Source: a virus
IMG/VR virus record: IMGVR_UViG_3300025652_000532
Coordinates: 1 to 24,334 of that record
DNA length: 24,334 bases
Reading direction: 5' to 3' (one strand)
Shown: in pieces, positions 1-5,129 of the stretch
Layout of the letters: each line of letters opens with the position of its first letter
Position numbering within the stretch: position 1 is the first letter of the stretch
Made by a program: the position numbers and the translations under genes
The notes under the pieces: generated by a model
Seen by the model: the letters and a program-made list of their open reading frames with translations, nothing else
The model's database searches: none
Told to the model about the DNA's origin: nothing

Positions 1-401
1 ATTCTAGAGAGCAAGAGGTAGCGTTGGTGGCTCGTGAACTTAAGAACATAGCCAAGGAATTAAACATAACAATCGTAGCGTTATCTCAGCTTAGTAGAGG
101 TGTGGATAGACGAGAGGGTTCAAGACCTACGCTATCTGATCTTCGAGAGAGTGGAGAGATAGAGCAGGCATCAGATATTGTTATGCTTGTATACAGACCA
201 GAATACTATGGTATTATGCAGGATGATAATGGAAACCCTACAGAGGGATTGGTTGACCTTATCTTTGCTAAGGGTAGGAATATAGGTACTGGTACTTTAC
301 CTCTTAGGTTTGAGAAGGAGTACACTAGGTTCAGTGACCCTACTGATTATGGTAACGACTATAAGCCAGTTCAAGGTGTAGAAACATCTCAAGCCTTCTA
401 A
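1..401 (+). CDS. dnaB: DnaB-type replicative helicase, C-terminal part (5' end outside window)
   Basis: This is the C-terminal part of a hexameric 5'-3' replicative helicase that would unwind DNA ahead of the phage fork. The frame is open to the left edge (first whole codon at base 3), and the residues SREQEVALVAREL before the first possible internal start match the DnaB pattern NREQEIxxISRxL, so the gene begins upstream. Visible RecA-core elements are the strand IVALSQLSR, the motif DLRESGEIEQASDIVMLVYRPEYY (DnaB motif H3 region), and AKGRNIGTGTLPLRF with the Lys/Arg pair expected of the arginine-finger and DNA-loop region. Walker A lies outside the window. The acidic-to-neutral tail after EKEYTRFSD is normal for the family. 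It heads a packed plus-strand operon of DNA-metabolism genes. The family call is firm; whether a primase domain is fused upstream cannot be seen. Confidence 0.92.
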   Translation, partial: SREQEVALVARELKNIAKELNITIVALSQLSRGVDRREGSRPTLSDLRESGEIEQASDIVMLVYRPEYYGIMQDDNGNPTEGLVDLIFAKGRNIGTGTLPLRFEKEYTRFSDPTDYGNDYKPVQGVETSQAF

Positions 402-404
402 GTT

Positions 405-494
405 ATGGAGTGGGATTTTGAGACTACATCTAACTTTATAGTAGGGTGTGTATTTATACTTTGGTTTATTAATAAAATTATAAGAGACATATGA
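405..494 (+). CDS. 29-residue single-pass membrane microprotein
   Basis: A short reading frame of 29 codons starts three bases after the helicase stop and ends in an ATGA overlap with the next gene. That exact fit between two real genes is the main reason to believe it is translated. The product begins MEWDFETTSN, continues with an uninterrupted hydrophobic stretch FIVGCVFILWFI (residues 11-22) and ends with the basic tail NKIIRDI. It would therefore be a one-segment membrane peptide with an acidic outer end and a positive inner end. No family is recognised. Small inner-membrane peptides in phage early regions can be holin-like, superinfection-exclusion or host-takeover factors, but nothing here decides between these. 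Confidence 0.5.
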   Translation: MEWDFETTSNFIVGCVFILWFINKIIRDI

Positions 495-1045
495 AAATAG
501 GAATAGCTAACGCAATAGAAGAAGCAACTAATCATTTTGATGAGTTAAATATAAGCGAAGATGAAACTATAATAATTCAAAAGTTATTTGAGTTTGCTTA
601 CGAGTATAGGAATGTAGAGTTTATGAGTATTGGAACGAGAGAAAGAAATATTGTAGAGACTAACGCTTGTTTATCTAACATTATATTAAAACACTTTCCC
701 TTTCCTTTAAGAGTAATATGTTCAATATTCAAGAAGCATCACTCTAGTGTAATACACTATAGAAAGCTACACGATAATTGTTTAGTACATGATAAGCAAT
801 ACCTTAAGCTATTTAAAGCATTGAATGAAATGGTTAGAGATCTTTTGTTAGATGCTAAATCTCATGATGAGGTCTTGTTAAAAATTGGTAGTAGTAAATC
901 ATTTAAAGATGATCTTATATCTGAATTAAAATTCACTATCACATCGCTAAAAGTTATGAATAGTAAACTTAAAGAGGAGTTGTATATTATTAAAGAAAAA
1001 GAGATGTATGAGAAAAGAAATACACCATGCGACAGTATACTATAA
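491..1045 (+). CDS. DnaA domain IV-like DNA-binding protein
   Basis: A 184-residue protein whose middle resembles the DNA-binding domain IV of DnaA. TRERNIVETNACLSNIILKHF (49-69) corresponds to the first helices of that domain, and FKKHHSSVIHYRKLHD (80-95) corresponds to the signature GGRDHSTVxHA that reads DnaA boxes. The AAA+ ATPase part of DnaA is absent, so it cannot assemble an ATP-driven initiator on its own. Residues 140-175 are rich in K/E/L with heptad-like spacing and probably form a coiled coil for dimerisation. The position directly after the helicase suggests a role in origin recognition or helicase loading. It could instead be a transcription factor that binds host DnaA boxes. 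The motif match is visible; the function is inferred. Its start overlaps the stop of the microprotein upstream (ATGA). Confidence 0.65.
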   Translation: MKIGIANAIEEATNHFDELNISEDETIIIQKLFEFAYEYRNVEFMSIGTRERNIVETNACLSNIILKHFPFPLRVICSIFKKHHSSVIHYRKLHDNCLVHDKQYLKLFKALNEMVRDLLLDAKSHDEVLLKIGSSKSFKDDLISELKFTITSLKVMNSKLKEELYIIKEKEMYEKRNTPCDSIL

Positions 1046-1271
1046 GTGGAGGACAATTAGGGTGAGTAAAGGTATTGAGGTTAAGTCTAAGAAGTGGAAT
1101 GAAGCTAATCATGAGACTTGCGTTACAGACTTAAAGCCTTCAGAGTTAGAGAAAAACAAAAGATTCCTAAACTCTTTAGGCTACAAGCACAAGTCTAAGG
1201 TTGGTATAGAAATAAAGATAACCAAAGTTGTGAGTCATAGATACCTATGTATGTCTCATGATGTTTACTAA
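1008..1271 (+). CDS. small phage protein of unknown function (87 aa; GTG start at 1062 possible)
   Basis: No family recognised. The longest version (ATG at 1008, 87 residues) overlaps the end of the preceding gene by 38 bases. A GTG at 1062 (69 residues, starting VSKGIEVKSKKW) would remove the overlap and is preceded by GGAGG nine bases upstream. Because other genes here do not use Shine-Dalgarno sites, that GGAGG may be accidental, so the start is left open. The product is basic, with a central helix-like segment LKPSELEKNKRFLNSLGYK and a C-terminal strand-like run KVGIEIKITKVVSHRYLC. It overlaps the following gene by 14 bases, consistent with translational coupling in one operon. Confidence 0.6.
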   Translation: MRKEIHHATVYYKWRTIRVSKGIEVKSKKWNEANHETCVTDLKPSELEKNKRFLNSLGYKHKSKVGIEIKITKVVSHRYLCMSHDVY

Positions 1272-1497
1272 AATATATATGTACTACAAAGGAACTTTAA
1301 CAGACTTAAACTCTAAGCAATCTAATGGACAACCTATGTCCGTTAAGTTTCGAGACAAATCTGTATTCGAGGTATTAACTCACTTTAGTATGATGATAGA
1401 AGATTGTAATCTGAGTGAGATTACTATAAAGATAAAGAGGGATAAGTTAAAGATCTTAGATCATAACAAACAAAAGCCTCATTACAAAGACTTATAA
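1258..1497 (+). CDS. small phage protein of unknown function (79 aa)
   Basis: No family recognised. Two consecutive ATG codons (1258 and 1261) begin the frame inside the end of the previous gene, in keeping with the overlapping style of this operon. The predicted pattern is strand (KIYMYYKGTLTDL), strand (QPMSVKFRDK), helix (SVFEVLTHFSMMIEDC), strand (EITIKIKRD), ending in a short basic tail. This is a compact alpha/beta fold of a size common among phage early proteins. It is the last gene before a 122-base non-coding gap with RNA structure. Coding status is likely from the frame length and fit; the function is unknown. Confidence 0.6.
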   Translation: MMFTKIYMYYKGTLTDLNSKQSNGQPMSVKFRDKSVFEVLTHFSMMIEDCNLSEITIKIKRDKLKILDHNKQKPHYKDL

Positions 1498-1535
1498 GTG
1501 AGTACCATACTTGAGTTGGGCATAAATTGAAAAGT

Positions 1536-1602
1536 CCTAACAGGGGTGTTAGGCAAGTCAGTGTCAAAGGTAGAGCTTAAGTCACTCTACCCTTGGCTTT
1601 GA
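1536..1602 (+). other. two RNA hairpins in the intergenic gap 1498-1620
   Basis: The 122-base gap between two plus-strand genes carries two strong inverted repeats. The first is CCTAACA (1536-1542), loop GGGG, TGTTAGG (1547-1553): seven perfect pairs. The second is a two-tier stem: TCAAAG (1564-1569) pairs with CTTTGA (1597-1602), and inside it GTAGAG (1570-1575) pairs with CTCTAC (1585-1590), leaving CCTTGG unpaired on the 3' side. Neither hairpin is followed by a T-tract, so they do not look like plain intrinsic terminators. The next start codon lies 19 bases after the second stem. Possible roles are a 5' UTR control element, an RNase processing site that divides the operon transcript, or a small RNA. 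Confidence 0.55.
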
Positions 1603-1620
1603 AATAATAAAGAAACAATT

Positions 1621-1701
1621 ATGATTCAAAACATTATAATTATAATATCAACTGTGTTATCTTTATCAGTAATTATGAATGCATTTACTAATAAAAAATA
1701 A
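1621..1701 (+). CDS. 26-residue membrane microprotein
   Basis: A 26-codon frame starts 19 bases after the structured RNA and ends six bases before the zinc-ribbon gene, filling the space neatly. The product MIQNIIIIISTVLSLSVIMN followed by AFTNKK is nearly all hydrophobic with a short basic tail, as expected of a single transmembrane helix with an inward C-terminus. The leader AATAATAAAGAAACAATT before the ATG is A/T-rich like other starts here. No homologue is recognised; the very high isoleucine content could also arise from AT-rich DNA, so translation is only moderately supported. Confidence 0.4.
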   Translation: MIQNIIIIISTVLSLSVIMNAFTNKK

Positions 1702-1706
1702 TTACT

Positions 1707-1898
1707 ATGGATATGTATTGCGAGAAATGTGACAACAAGGTAGAGGTTACCAAGTTCACTATTAAAATAGTTAATGGAGAGGTTATAAATCCTGAAACTA
1801 TATGCAATTGTGGTGAAGTCATGAAAGATGTGTCTGAGTACAATGGACTTGGAGGTATAATTAAAAGACCAGGAGGTCGCATAAGAGGTAAGAGATGA
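1707..1898 (+). CDS. zinc-ribbon small protein (63 aa)
   Basis: A 63-residue protein with two metal-binding knuckles, C5-x2-C8 near the start and C33-x-C35 (ICNCG), separated by a strand-rich linker KVEVTKFTIKIVNGEVINPE. This is the layout of a zinc ribbon. The tail GGIIKRPGGRIRGKR is strongly basic and glycine-rich, suited to nucleic-acid contact. Small zinc ribbons of this kind are frequent in phage early regions and usually have unknown partners (polymerase, nuclease or ribosome). The gene follows the membrane microprotein by five bases and overlaps the next gene by ATGA. The metal site is read directly; the function is not known. Confidence 0.7.
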   Translation: MDMYCEKCDNKVEVTKFTIKIVNGEVINPETICNCGEVMKDVSEYNGLGGIIKRPGGRIRGKR

Positions 1899-2107
1899 TA
1901 CAACATATTTCACTAATCATAAGAGAGATAAAAAATGGCTGGAATAATTTCAAGAATGCTAAGAATATCAATCAAGAGAGGTATGACCTTGAAGGTTTTA
2001 AGCAGATACCTAAGGATGAAGTACAGAATACATGTAAGCGAAGTTGTGCTTGCGAAAAGAAAAAAGAGTATAAACAATTAAAGAAAAGAGATGCAAGAAA
2101 AAATTAA
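1895..2107 (+). CDS. small basic protein with clustered cysteines (70 aa)
   Basis: No family recognised. The start overlaps the stop of the zinc-ribbon gene (ATGA) and the end overlaps the DUF1599 gene by 17 bases, so it sits in a run of coupled cistrons. The product has a helical N-terminus (SLIIREIKNGWNNFKNAKN), then a cluster C47, C51, C53 (motif CKRSCAC) and a highly charged lysine-rich C-terminus. Three closely spaced cysteines could bind metal together with a partner, or form a redox site. The cluster next to a zinc-ribbon gene is suggestive but no function can be assigned. Confidence 0.55.
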   Translation: MIQHISLIIREIKNGWNNFKNAKNINQERYDLEGFKQIPKDEVQNTCKRSCACEKKKEYKQLKKRDARKN

Positions 2108-2402
2108 AGCTAAGTGTGACGAGATAAGAGACTTGTTAGTAAAAAAGAATGAAGCATATGGTAACGCAGTTTTTGAAAAGGGTGTGTTATTTGACGTAGA
2201 GCCTTTATACGCTATTCAAGCTAGGATAAACGATAAACTTAATAGAATAAAAAATAACAACGTTTATCATAGTGACAACGATCTTTTAGACTTAACTGGG
2301 TATCTAATACTTCTTCAAATAATGAAGGAGGACATGGATGCTAAGATGGAGTGGAATTTTAACAACAATGTCAAAGGCAAGTCAAATGAAGAAAGAGCCT
2401 AA
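2091..2402 (+). CDS. DUF1599 (nucleotide-modification-associated domain 1) protein
   Basis: A 103-residue protein that matches the DUF1599/Nmad1 pattern found in many phages. It has a helix ending KKNEAYGNAVFEKG (family: KNxDYGNSF), then IQARINDKLNRIKN (family: IRIxDKLxRL), and finally DNDLLDLTGYLILLQIM (family: EDTLLDLAxYAxLx). These all-alpha proteins are related in shape to MazG-like pyrophosphatases and are linked by gene context to modified-nucleotide metabolism, although the reaction is not established. The acidic residues D and E of the second and third motifs are present. It may act on the phage nucleotide pool. It overlaps both neighbours, and the downstream nuclease-like gene starts within it. 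Confidence 0.75.
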   Translation: MQEKIKAKCDEIRDLLVKKNEAYGNAVFEKGVLFDVEPLYAIQARINDKLNRIKNNNVYHSDNDLLDLTGYLILLQIMKEDMDAKMEWNFNNNVKGKSNEERA

Positions 2403-2829
2403 GTTTGAAAAAGAATCTGATAGAGTAAGGGAAGAGGAAACTCTTCGTATACTACTAGAGGGTAAAGATCTGACCTTTAAGCAGTTAGATAGGTATGCTC
2501 CAGTAGATGCAGAGATAATAGATAATAAGACTATGAAGGTTGTATCTCTATGTGAGGTAAAGACAATGAGTCTTAATATGAGTAATATAGAAAGGGTTAG
2601 AACTTCTGTACGAAAGATACAACACTGCCAGAAAGAAGCCTTAACTAGAGACTTACCTTTATGTATAGCTTGGAGATTTAACGATGGTATAGGCTATATA
2701 TGGATGAAGGAAATAACTAAAGCCACAGTTGAGTGGGGTGGCATGAAGAACCCACGACCAGGATCTATATGGGATAGGGAACTCCTGTTTTATATAGATT
2801 TAGATTTACTAACTATAATTAAATTTTAG
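2338..2829 (+). CDS. PD-(D/E)XK nuclease-like protein
   Basis: A protein of up to 163 residues with a likely restriction-endonuclease-like core. The order is an acidic helix (SDRVREEETLRILLEG), then PVDAEIID with D57, then CEVKT with E73-V-K75, giving the D...ExK triad, and a later helix (NIERVRTSVRKIQHCQKEAL) plus strand (LPLCIAWRF). Numbers refer to the ATG at 2338, which has AAGGAGG six bases upstream. ATGs at 2368 and 2386 are alternatives with less overlap on the previous gene, and the recognisable domain begins after all three. The enzyme would cut or process DNA, perhaps in degradation of host DNA or recombination. The triad is visible; the activity is inferred, and it could be a nuclease-fold protein with another role. 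Confidence 0.6.
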   Translation: MLRWSGILTTMSKASQMKKEPKFEKESDRVREEETLRILLEGKDLTFKQLDRYAPVDAEIIDNKTMKVVSLCEVKTMSLNMSNIERVRTSVRKIQHCQKEALTRDLPLCIAWRFNDGIGYIWMKEITKATVEWGGMKNPRPGSIWDRELLFYIDLDLLTIIKF

Positions 2830-2831
2830 AC

Positions 2832-3023
2832 ATGAACAAGATTCAGAAAGATCAAGAACAGCAGTACAAGTACTTAAAGTTTGACTGCGAAATGAGAGCT
2901 AAGGCTGTAGAACTAGCCTCAAGTCTACCAACATCTAAAAACGTTAAGTCTTTGTTGGATAACACAGAGAAGATAGCTAAGTATATATTTGGTATGGTAG
3001 ACCAACCAAAGGAACAGAAATAA
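2832..3023 (+). CDS. small helical phage protein of unknown function (63 aa)
   Basis: It starts two bases after the stop of the nuclease-like gene. The 63-residue product is predicted to be two helices: YKYLKFDCEMRAKAVELASSL and VKSLLDNTEKIAKYIFGMVD, joined by a PTSKN turn and ending in a charged tail. Short two-helix proteins with an 'AVELA ... tekiakyI' pattern occur widely among phages without known function. Nothing marks a catalytic or metal site. The single cysteine is not part of a motif. The coding call rests on its length, its spacing in the operon, and protein-like composition. Confidence 0.6.
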   Translation: MNKIQKDQEQQYKYLKFDCEMRAKAVELASSLPTSKNVKSLLDNTEKIAKYIFGMVDQPKEQK

Positions 3024-3056
3024 TTTGTATCTTGCACGTTATAAAATAATTATAAT

Positions 3057-3329
3057 ATGGCTAGAAATAAATTAGCAGGGACTAAGGTAGGGAATAGCAA
3101 GAGTGCTAAGTTCTATCAAGACAACCCTGACGCTAAGAAGAAGAAGGATAAGTATAACGCTAAGTATGGTGCTAGCTTATCTAGGAAACTTTACAGGGCT
3201 TTTCTTAACGCTATGAATAAGAAAAAAGGCAAGAAAGGTGATGGTAAGGATGTATCTCACACTAAAGGTGGAGGTACAGTCTTAGAGTCACAGAAAAATA
3301 ATCGTGCTAGAAATCGAGGGAAGAAATAA
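3057..3329 (+). CDS. small basic protein with HNH-remnant-like C-terminus (90 aa)
   Basis: A lysine/arginine-rich 90-residue protein. The N-terminal half has the pattern SAKFYQDNPDAKKKKDKYNAKYG, and the C-terminal half carries DGKDVSHTKGGG (62-73) followed by NRARNR (82-87). That resembles the compact phage family with 'DGKDVDHK ... NRxxxR', which is often annotated as HNH endonuclease-like or structural. The aspartate/histidine pair of an HNH core is partly kept, but the middle Asn and final His ligands are not evident, so a catalytic role is doubtful and a DNA- or capsid-binding role is equally possible. It follows a 33-base A/T-rich gap ending in AAAATAATTATAAT before the ATG. Confidence 0.6.
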   Translation: MARNKLAGTKVGNSKSAKFYQDNPDAKKKKDKYNAKYGASLSRKLYRAFLNAMNKKKGKKGDGKDVSHTKGGGTVLESQKNNRARNRGKK

Positions 3330-3349
3330 TTATTTCGTAAATTCCCATC

Positions 3350-3820
3350 ATGCGATACAAGAGAAGAAAAGGTAAGCAGATAACTAAAGCTAAGAAACAC
3401 ACTGAGGATGGAATTACATTTGCCTCAGGCTTAGAGTTGTATTGCTATAGAGCCTTAAATAAAGCTAAAATCCCCCATGAGTATGAGGGCAAGACCTTCG
3501 AGCTTGTAGAGAAATTCAAGTTCGAGGGTCTCCTTATGGATAAAGGAACCACTAAAGGAAAGAAAGTATTTAAGGAGATGACTGGTAACGTAAGAAACAT
3601 ATCTTACACACCTGACTTTATAAACTTAGATGCAGGATTTATAATAGAAACCAAAGGATTAAGAACCCCAGTATTTAGTATGAGATTCAAATTGTTTTTG
3701 AAATACCTACATGATAGTGATCAAAACTTAGACGTATACATCCCATCGAATCAAAAAGAAGTTAACGCAACAATAGAATCCATACTAGATAGGGGAACCT
3801 TTAAAAAACAAAAATCATGA
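3350..3820 (+). CDS. DUF1064 / T7 endonuclease I-like nuclease
   Basis: A 156-residue protein with the DUF1064-type restriction-endonuclease-like core. The sequence GITFASGLE gives E29, SYTPDF gives D89, and FIIETKG gives E100-T-K102, which is the E...D...ExK arrangement seen in T7 endonuclease I and Holliday-junction-type nucleases. The following segment FSMRFKLFLKYL is the helix normally packed beside the active site. The first 20 residues are very basic and may contact DNA. Such enzymes resolve branched DNA or nick host DNA during phage replication and packaging. All four expected catalytic residues are visible, so activity is likely, though the substrate is unknown. The stop overlaps the next start (ATGA). 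Confidence 0.8.
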   Translation: MRYKRRKGKQITKAKKHTEDGITFASGLELYCYRALNKAKIPHEYEGKTFELVEKFKFEGLLMDKGTTKGKKVFKEMTGNVRNISYTPDFINLDAGFIIETKGLRTPVFSMRFKLFLKYLHDSDQNLDVYIPSNQKEVNATIESILDRGTFKKQKS

Positions 3821-3978
3821 GCAACAACGAGAAAGATGACTTCATCATAGACTCTGCAAAGAGAGCTGAAGAATCAAAACAAGATATTTTAGATTCTTGG
3901 ATAGTAGATTTAACTGAAAAAGAACAACCTAATGCGTGCAGTATAGATGACGAAGACTGTGAAGCCTGTGGTTCGTAG
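3817..3978 (+). CDS. 53-residue acidic protein with C-terminal cysteine cluster
   Basis: A 53-codon frame begins in an ATGA overlap with the nuclease gene and ends at a TAG one base before the preferred PhoH start, so it fills the gap exactly. The product is very acidic, with a helix-like body (SAKRAEESKQDILDSWIVDL) and the tail NACSIDDEDCEACGS, in which three cysteines lie within eleven residues. The acidic charge contrasts with the basic proteins around it. It may be a DNA mimic, a metal-binding adaptor, or a partner of the neighbouring nuclease or PhoH ATPase; the sequence does not choose between these. An out-of-frame extension of PhoH runs through its last third, which argues for the later PhoH start. 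Confidence 0.55.
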   Translation: MSNNEKDDFIIDSAKRAEESKQDILDSWIVDLTEKEQPNACSIDDEDCEACGS

Positions 3979-3979
3979 T

Positions 3980-4636
3980 ATGGATAACAAGAAGAAGCAA
4001 CCACCAAAGGGTAATGTTAAGTTTAACATAACCTTATCTGAGGAACAAAAGATAGCTAAGGAGCAGATACTAAACCATGCATTCAATTTCATTGTTGGAA
4101 AGGCTGGCTCTGGTAAGACGCTTCTAGCTGTTCAAATAGCTTTAGATATGTTCTTTAAGAGGCAGTACAACAAGATTATCATTACAAGACCTACTATAGC
4201 TACAGAGGATAATGGTTTCCTCCCTGGTGATGAGAAGGAGAAGCTAGAGCCTTGGCTTGTACCCATCATGTCGAATATGCGTAAGGTGTATAACAAGCCT
4301 GAGAAGATTCAAAAGATGGTTGAGAATGAAGAAGTTGAGTTGGTTTCTTTAGCTCACTTTAGAGGTCGAACGTTTGATCACGCAGTAGTTATAATAGATG
4401 AGTTTCAGAATTTAACTAAGCCACAATTAAGAATGGCATTAGGTAGGTTAGGTAAAGATTCTGTTATGATATTTTGTGGAGATAATCAACAGATAGATCT
4501 AGCATCGCAACTTAACTCAGCTATAGATGACGTTCATAAGATAAAAGATAGTAAGCATGTCTACAAGGTAATATTAGAAGACAACCATAGACATAAAGCT
4601 ATTGATGACGTACTTAAATTATTAACTGGATACTAG
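3980..4636 (+). CDS. phoH: PhoH-like P-loop ATPase
   Basis: A 218-residue PhoH-family ATPase, a short single-domain form common in marine phages. Walker A is GKAGSGKT (40-47). ITRPTIATEDNGFLPGD (68-84) is the PhoH-specific stretch, with the family's RP and G-x-LPGD elements. Walker B is VVIIDEFQN (136-144), and IFCGDNQQIDL (164-174) is the sensor strand followed by the conserved GD. The related domain of superfamily 1 helicases suggests an RNA- or DNA-stimulated ATPase; the role in phage is unsettled (phosphate stress, RNA handling). I chose ATG 3980 because it follows the stop of the preceding gene at once; an in-frame ATG at 3947 would add eleven residues and overlap it by 32 bases. It lies in a nuclease-rich operon. 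Confidence 0.9.
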   Translation: MDNKKKQPPKGNVKFNITLSEEQKIAKEQILNHAFNFIVGKAGSGKTLLAVQIALDMFFKRQYNKIIITRPTIATEDNGFLPGDEKEKLEPWLVPIMSNMRKVYNKPEKIQKMVENEEVELVSLAHFRGRTFDHAVVIIDEFQNLTKPQLRMALGRLGKDSVMIFCGDNQQIDLASQLNSAIDDVHKIKDSKHVYKVILEDNHRHKAIDDVLKLLTGY

Positions 4637-4640
4637 AATT

Positions 4641-4877
4641 ATGAAGCAAAGAAAAGATGGTACAAGTCCCTACTACACTAACAAGTCTGTTAAGTCAAAA
4701 GTAGATAAGCTATTAAATGAAAATTCTATTATATGGTCTAACATGGGTACAGGGACTCCATTGGATCTTAAGACTAGAGAAGCAGGTGAGAGTAAGTGGC
4801 AAGAATTAGCCCTTGAGATAAAAAATTTAGACGAAACTTATTTTAATGTTATATGCCCATACGGTATAGATTCTTAA
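4641..4877 (+). CDS. small phage protein of unknown function (78 aa)
   Basis: The last gene of the plus-strand operon, four bases after the PhoH stop. No family recognised. The N-terminus is basic (MKQRKDGTSPYYTNKSVKSKVDKLL), the middle is polar (SNMGTGTPLDLKTREAGESKW), and a C-terminal helix (QELALEIKNLDETYF) leads to a short hydrophobic end. There is no visible signal peptide or membrane segment. It is followed by the convergent intergenic region with hairpins, so transcription of the operon probably ends soon after. Confidence 0.55.
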   Translation: MKQRKDGTSPYYTNKSVKSKVDKLLNENSIIWSNMGTGTPLDLKTREAGESKWQELALEIKNLDETYFNVICPYGIDS

Positions 4878-4900
4878 TCCCATATAATATATATGCATAG

Positions 4901-4923
4901 AGGTCCAGCAAATAGCTGGACTT
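4901..4923 (+). terminator. hairpin after the plus-strand operon, possible weak terminator
   Basis: An inverted repeat AGGTCCAGC (4901-4909) and GCTGGACTT (4915-4923) with the loop AAATA. It forms nine pairs, eight standard and one G-U. It lies 24 bases after the last plus-strand stop codon. The downstream sequence CGTTGTATGG is not a T-run, so intrinsic termination would be inefficient. It may act as a 3'-end stabiliser or an RNase stop. Confidence 0.4.
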
Positions 4924-4931
4924 CGTTGTAT

Positions 4932-4978
4932 GGTATATCTTCGTTTGACTCAAACGTTCTAAGACCAAACAATATACC
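4932..4978 (+). other. nested RNA stem-loop in the convergent intergenic gap
   Basis: A seven-base outer stem GGTATAT (4932-4938) / ATATACC (4972-4978) encloses a second hairpin, CGTTTG (4942-4947), loop ACT, CAAACG (4951-4956). An unpaired segment TTCTAAGACCAAACA lies between the inner hairpin and the closing strand. The fold is possible on either strand. At 47 bases it is too short for a tRNA and lacks a T-loop. With the preceding hairpin it makes a compact structured block after the last plus-strand gene. Confidence 0.45.
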
Positions 4979-5014
4979 CTGAATTAGCTGTATTCCTATC
5001 TCCATATTATATAC

Positions 5015-5041
5015 AAAAAAAGGGAGGGAACCACCCCTCCC
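5015..5041 (-). terminator. intrinsic terminator of the leftward virion operon
   Basis: Read on the minus strand this is a seven-pair GC-rich stem, GGGAGGG (5041-5035) / CCCTCCC (5028-5022), with a six-base loop, followed at once by seven T residues (5021-5015). This is a textbook Rho-independent terminator. It lies 89 bases after the stop codon of the 3492-residue gene and points the same way, so it should end the late transcript. On the plus strand the tract of A precedes the stem, so it would not terminate rightward transcription. Confidence 0.88.
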
Positions 5042-5129
5042 ATCAATTAACCAAAACGCTAAACAACAAAAAAGTCATAAAACATTATAAAGATACATAT
5101 TAAATTAATAATATTAGGTGTTTTTATTT

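Noticed and set aside
1626-1913. Minus-strand open frames opposite the zinc-ribbon region
   Set aside because: They lie antisense to the microprotein and zinc-ribbon genes, whose overlaps and motifs are convincing. The minus-strand products have low-complexity Ile/Ser/Tyr content.
2325-2331. AAGGAGG as a functional Shine-Dalgarno site for the nuclease-like gene
   Set aside because: Nearly all other starts here lack such sites, as is usual in Bacteroidota-type initiation, and the sequence also encodes residues of the upstream DUF1599 protein. It is kept only as weak evidence for the 2338 start.
3021-3034. TAATTTG / TATCTTG before the HNH-like gene as a promoter -7 element
   Set aside because: Neither fits TAnnTTTG exactly, and the nearest TTTG upstream (2988) is 29-36 bases away, too far for a -33 element.
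4932-4978. tRNA or tRNA-like gene
   Set aside because: The outer seven-pair stem recalls an acceptor stem, but the total length is 47 bases and there is no T-loop GTTCRA or anticodon arm of standard geometry.
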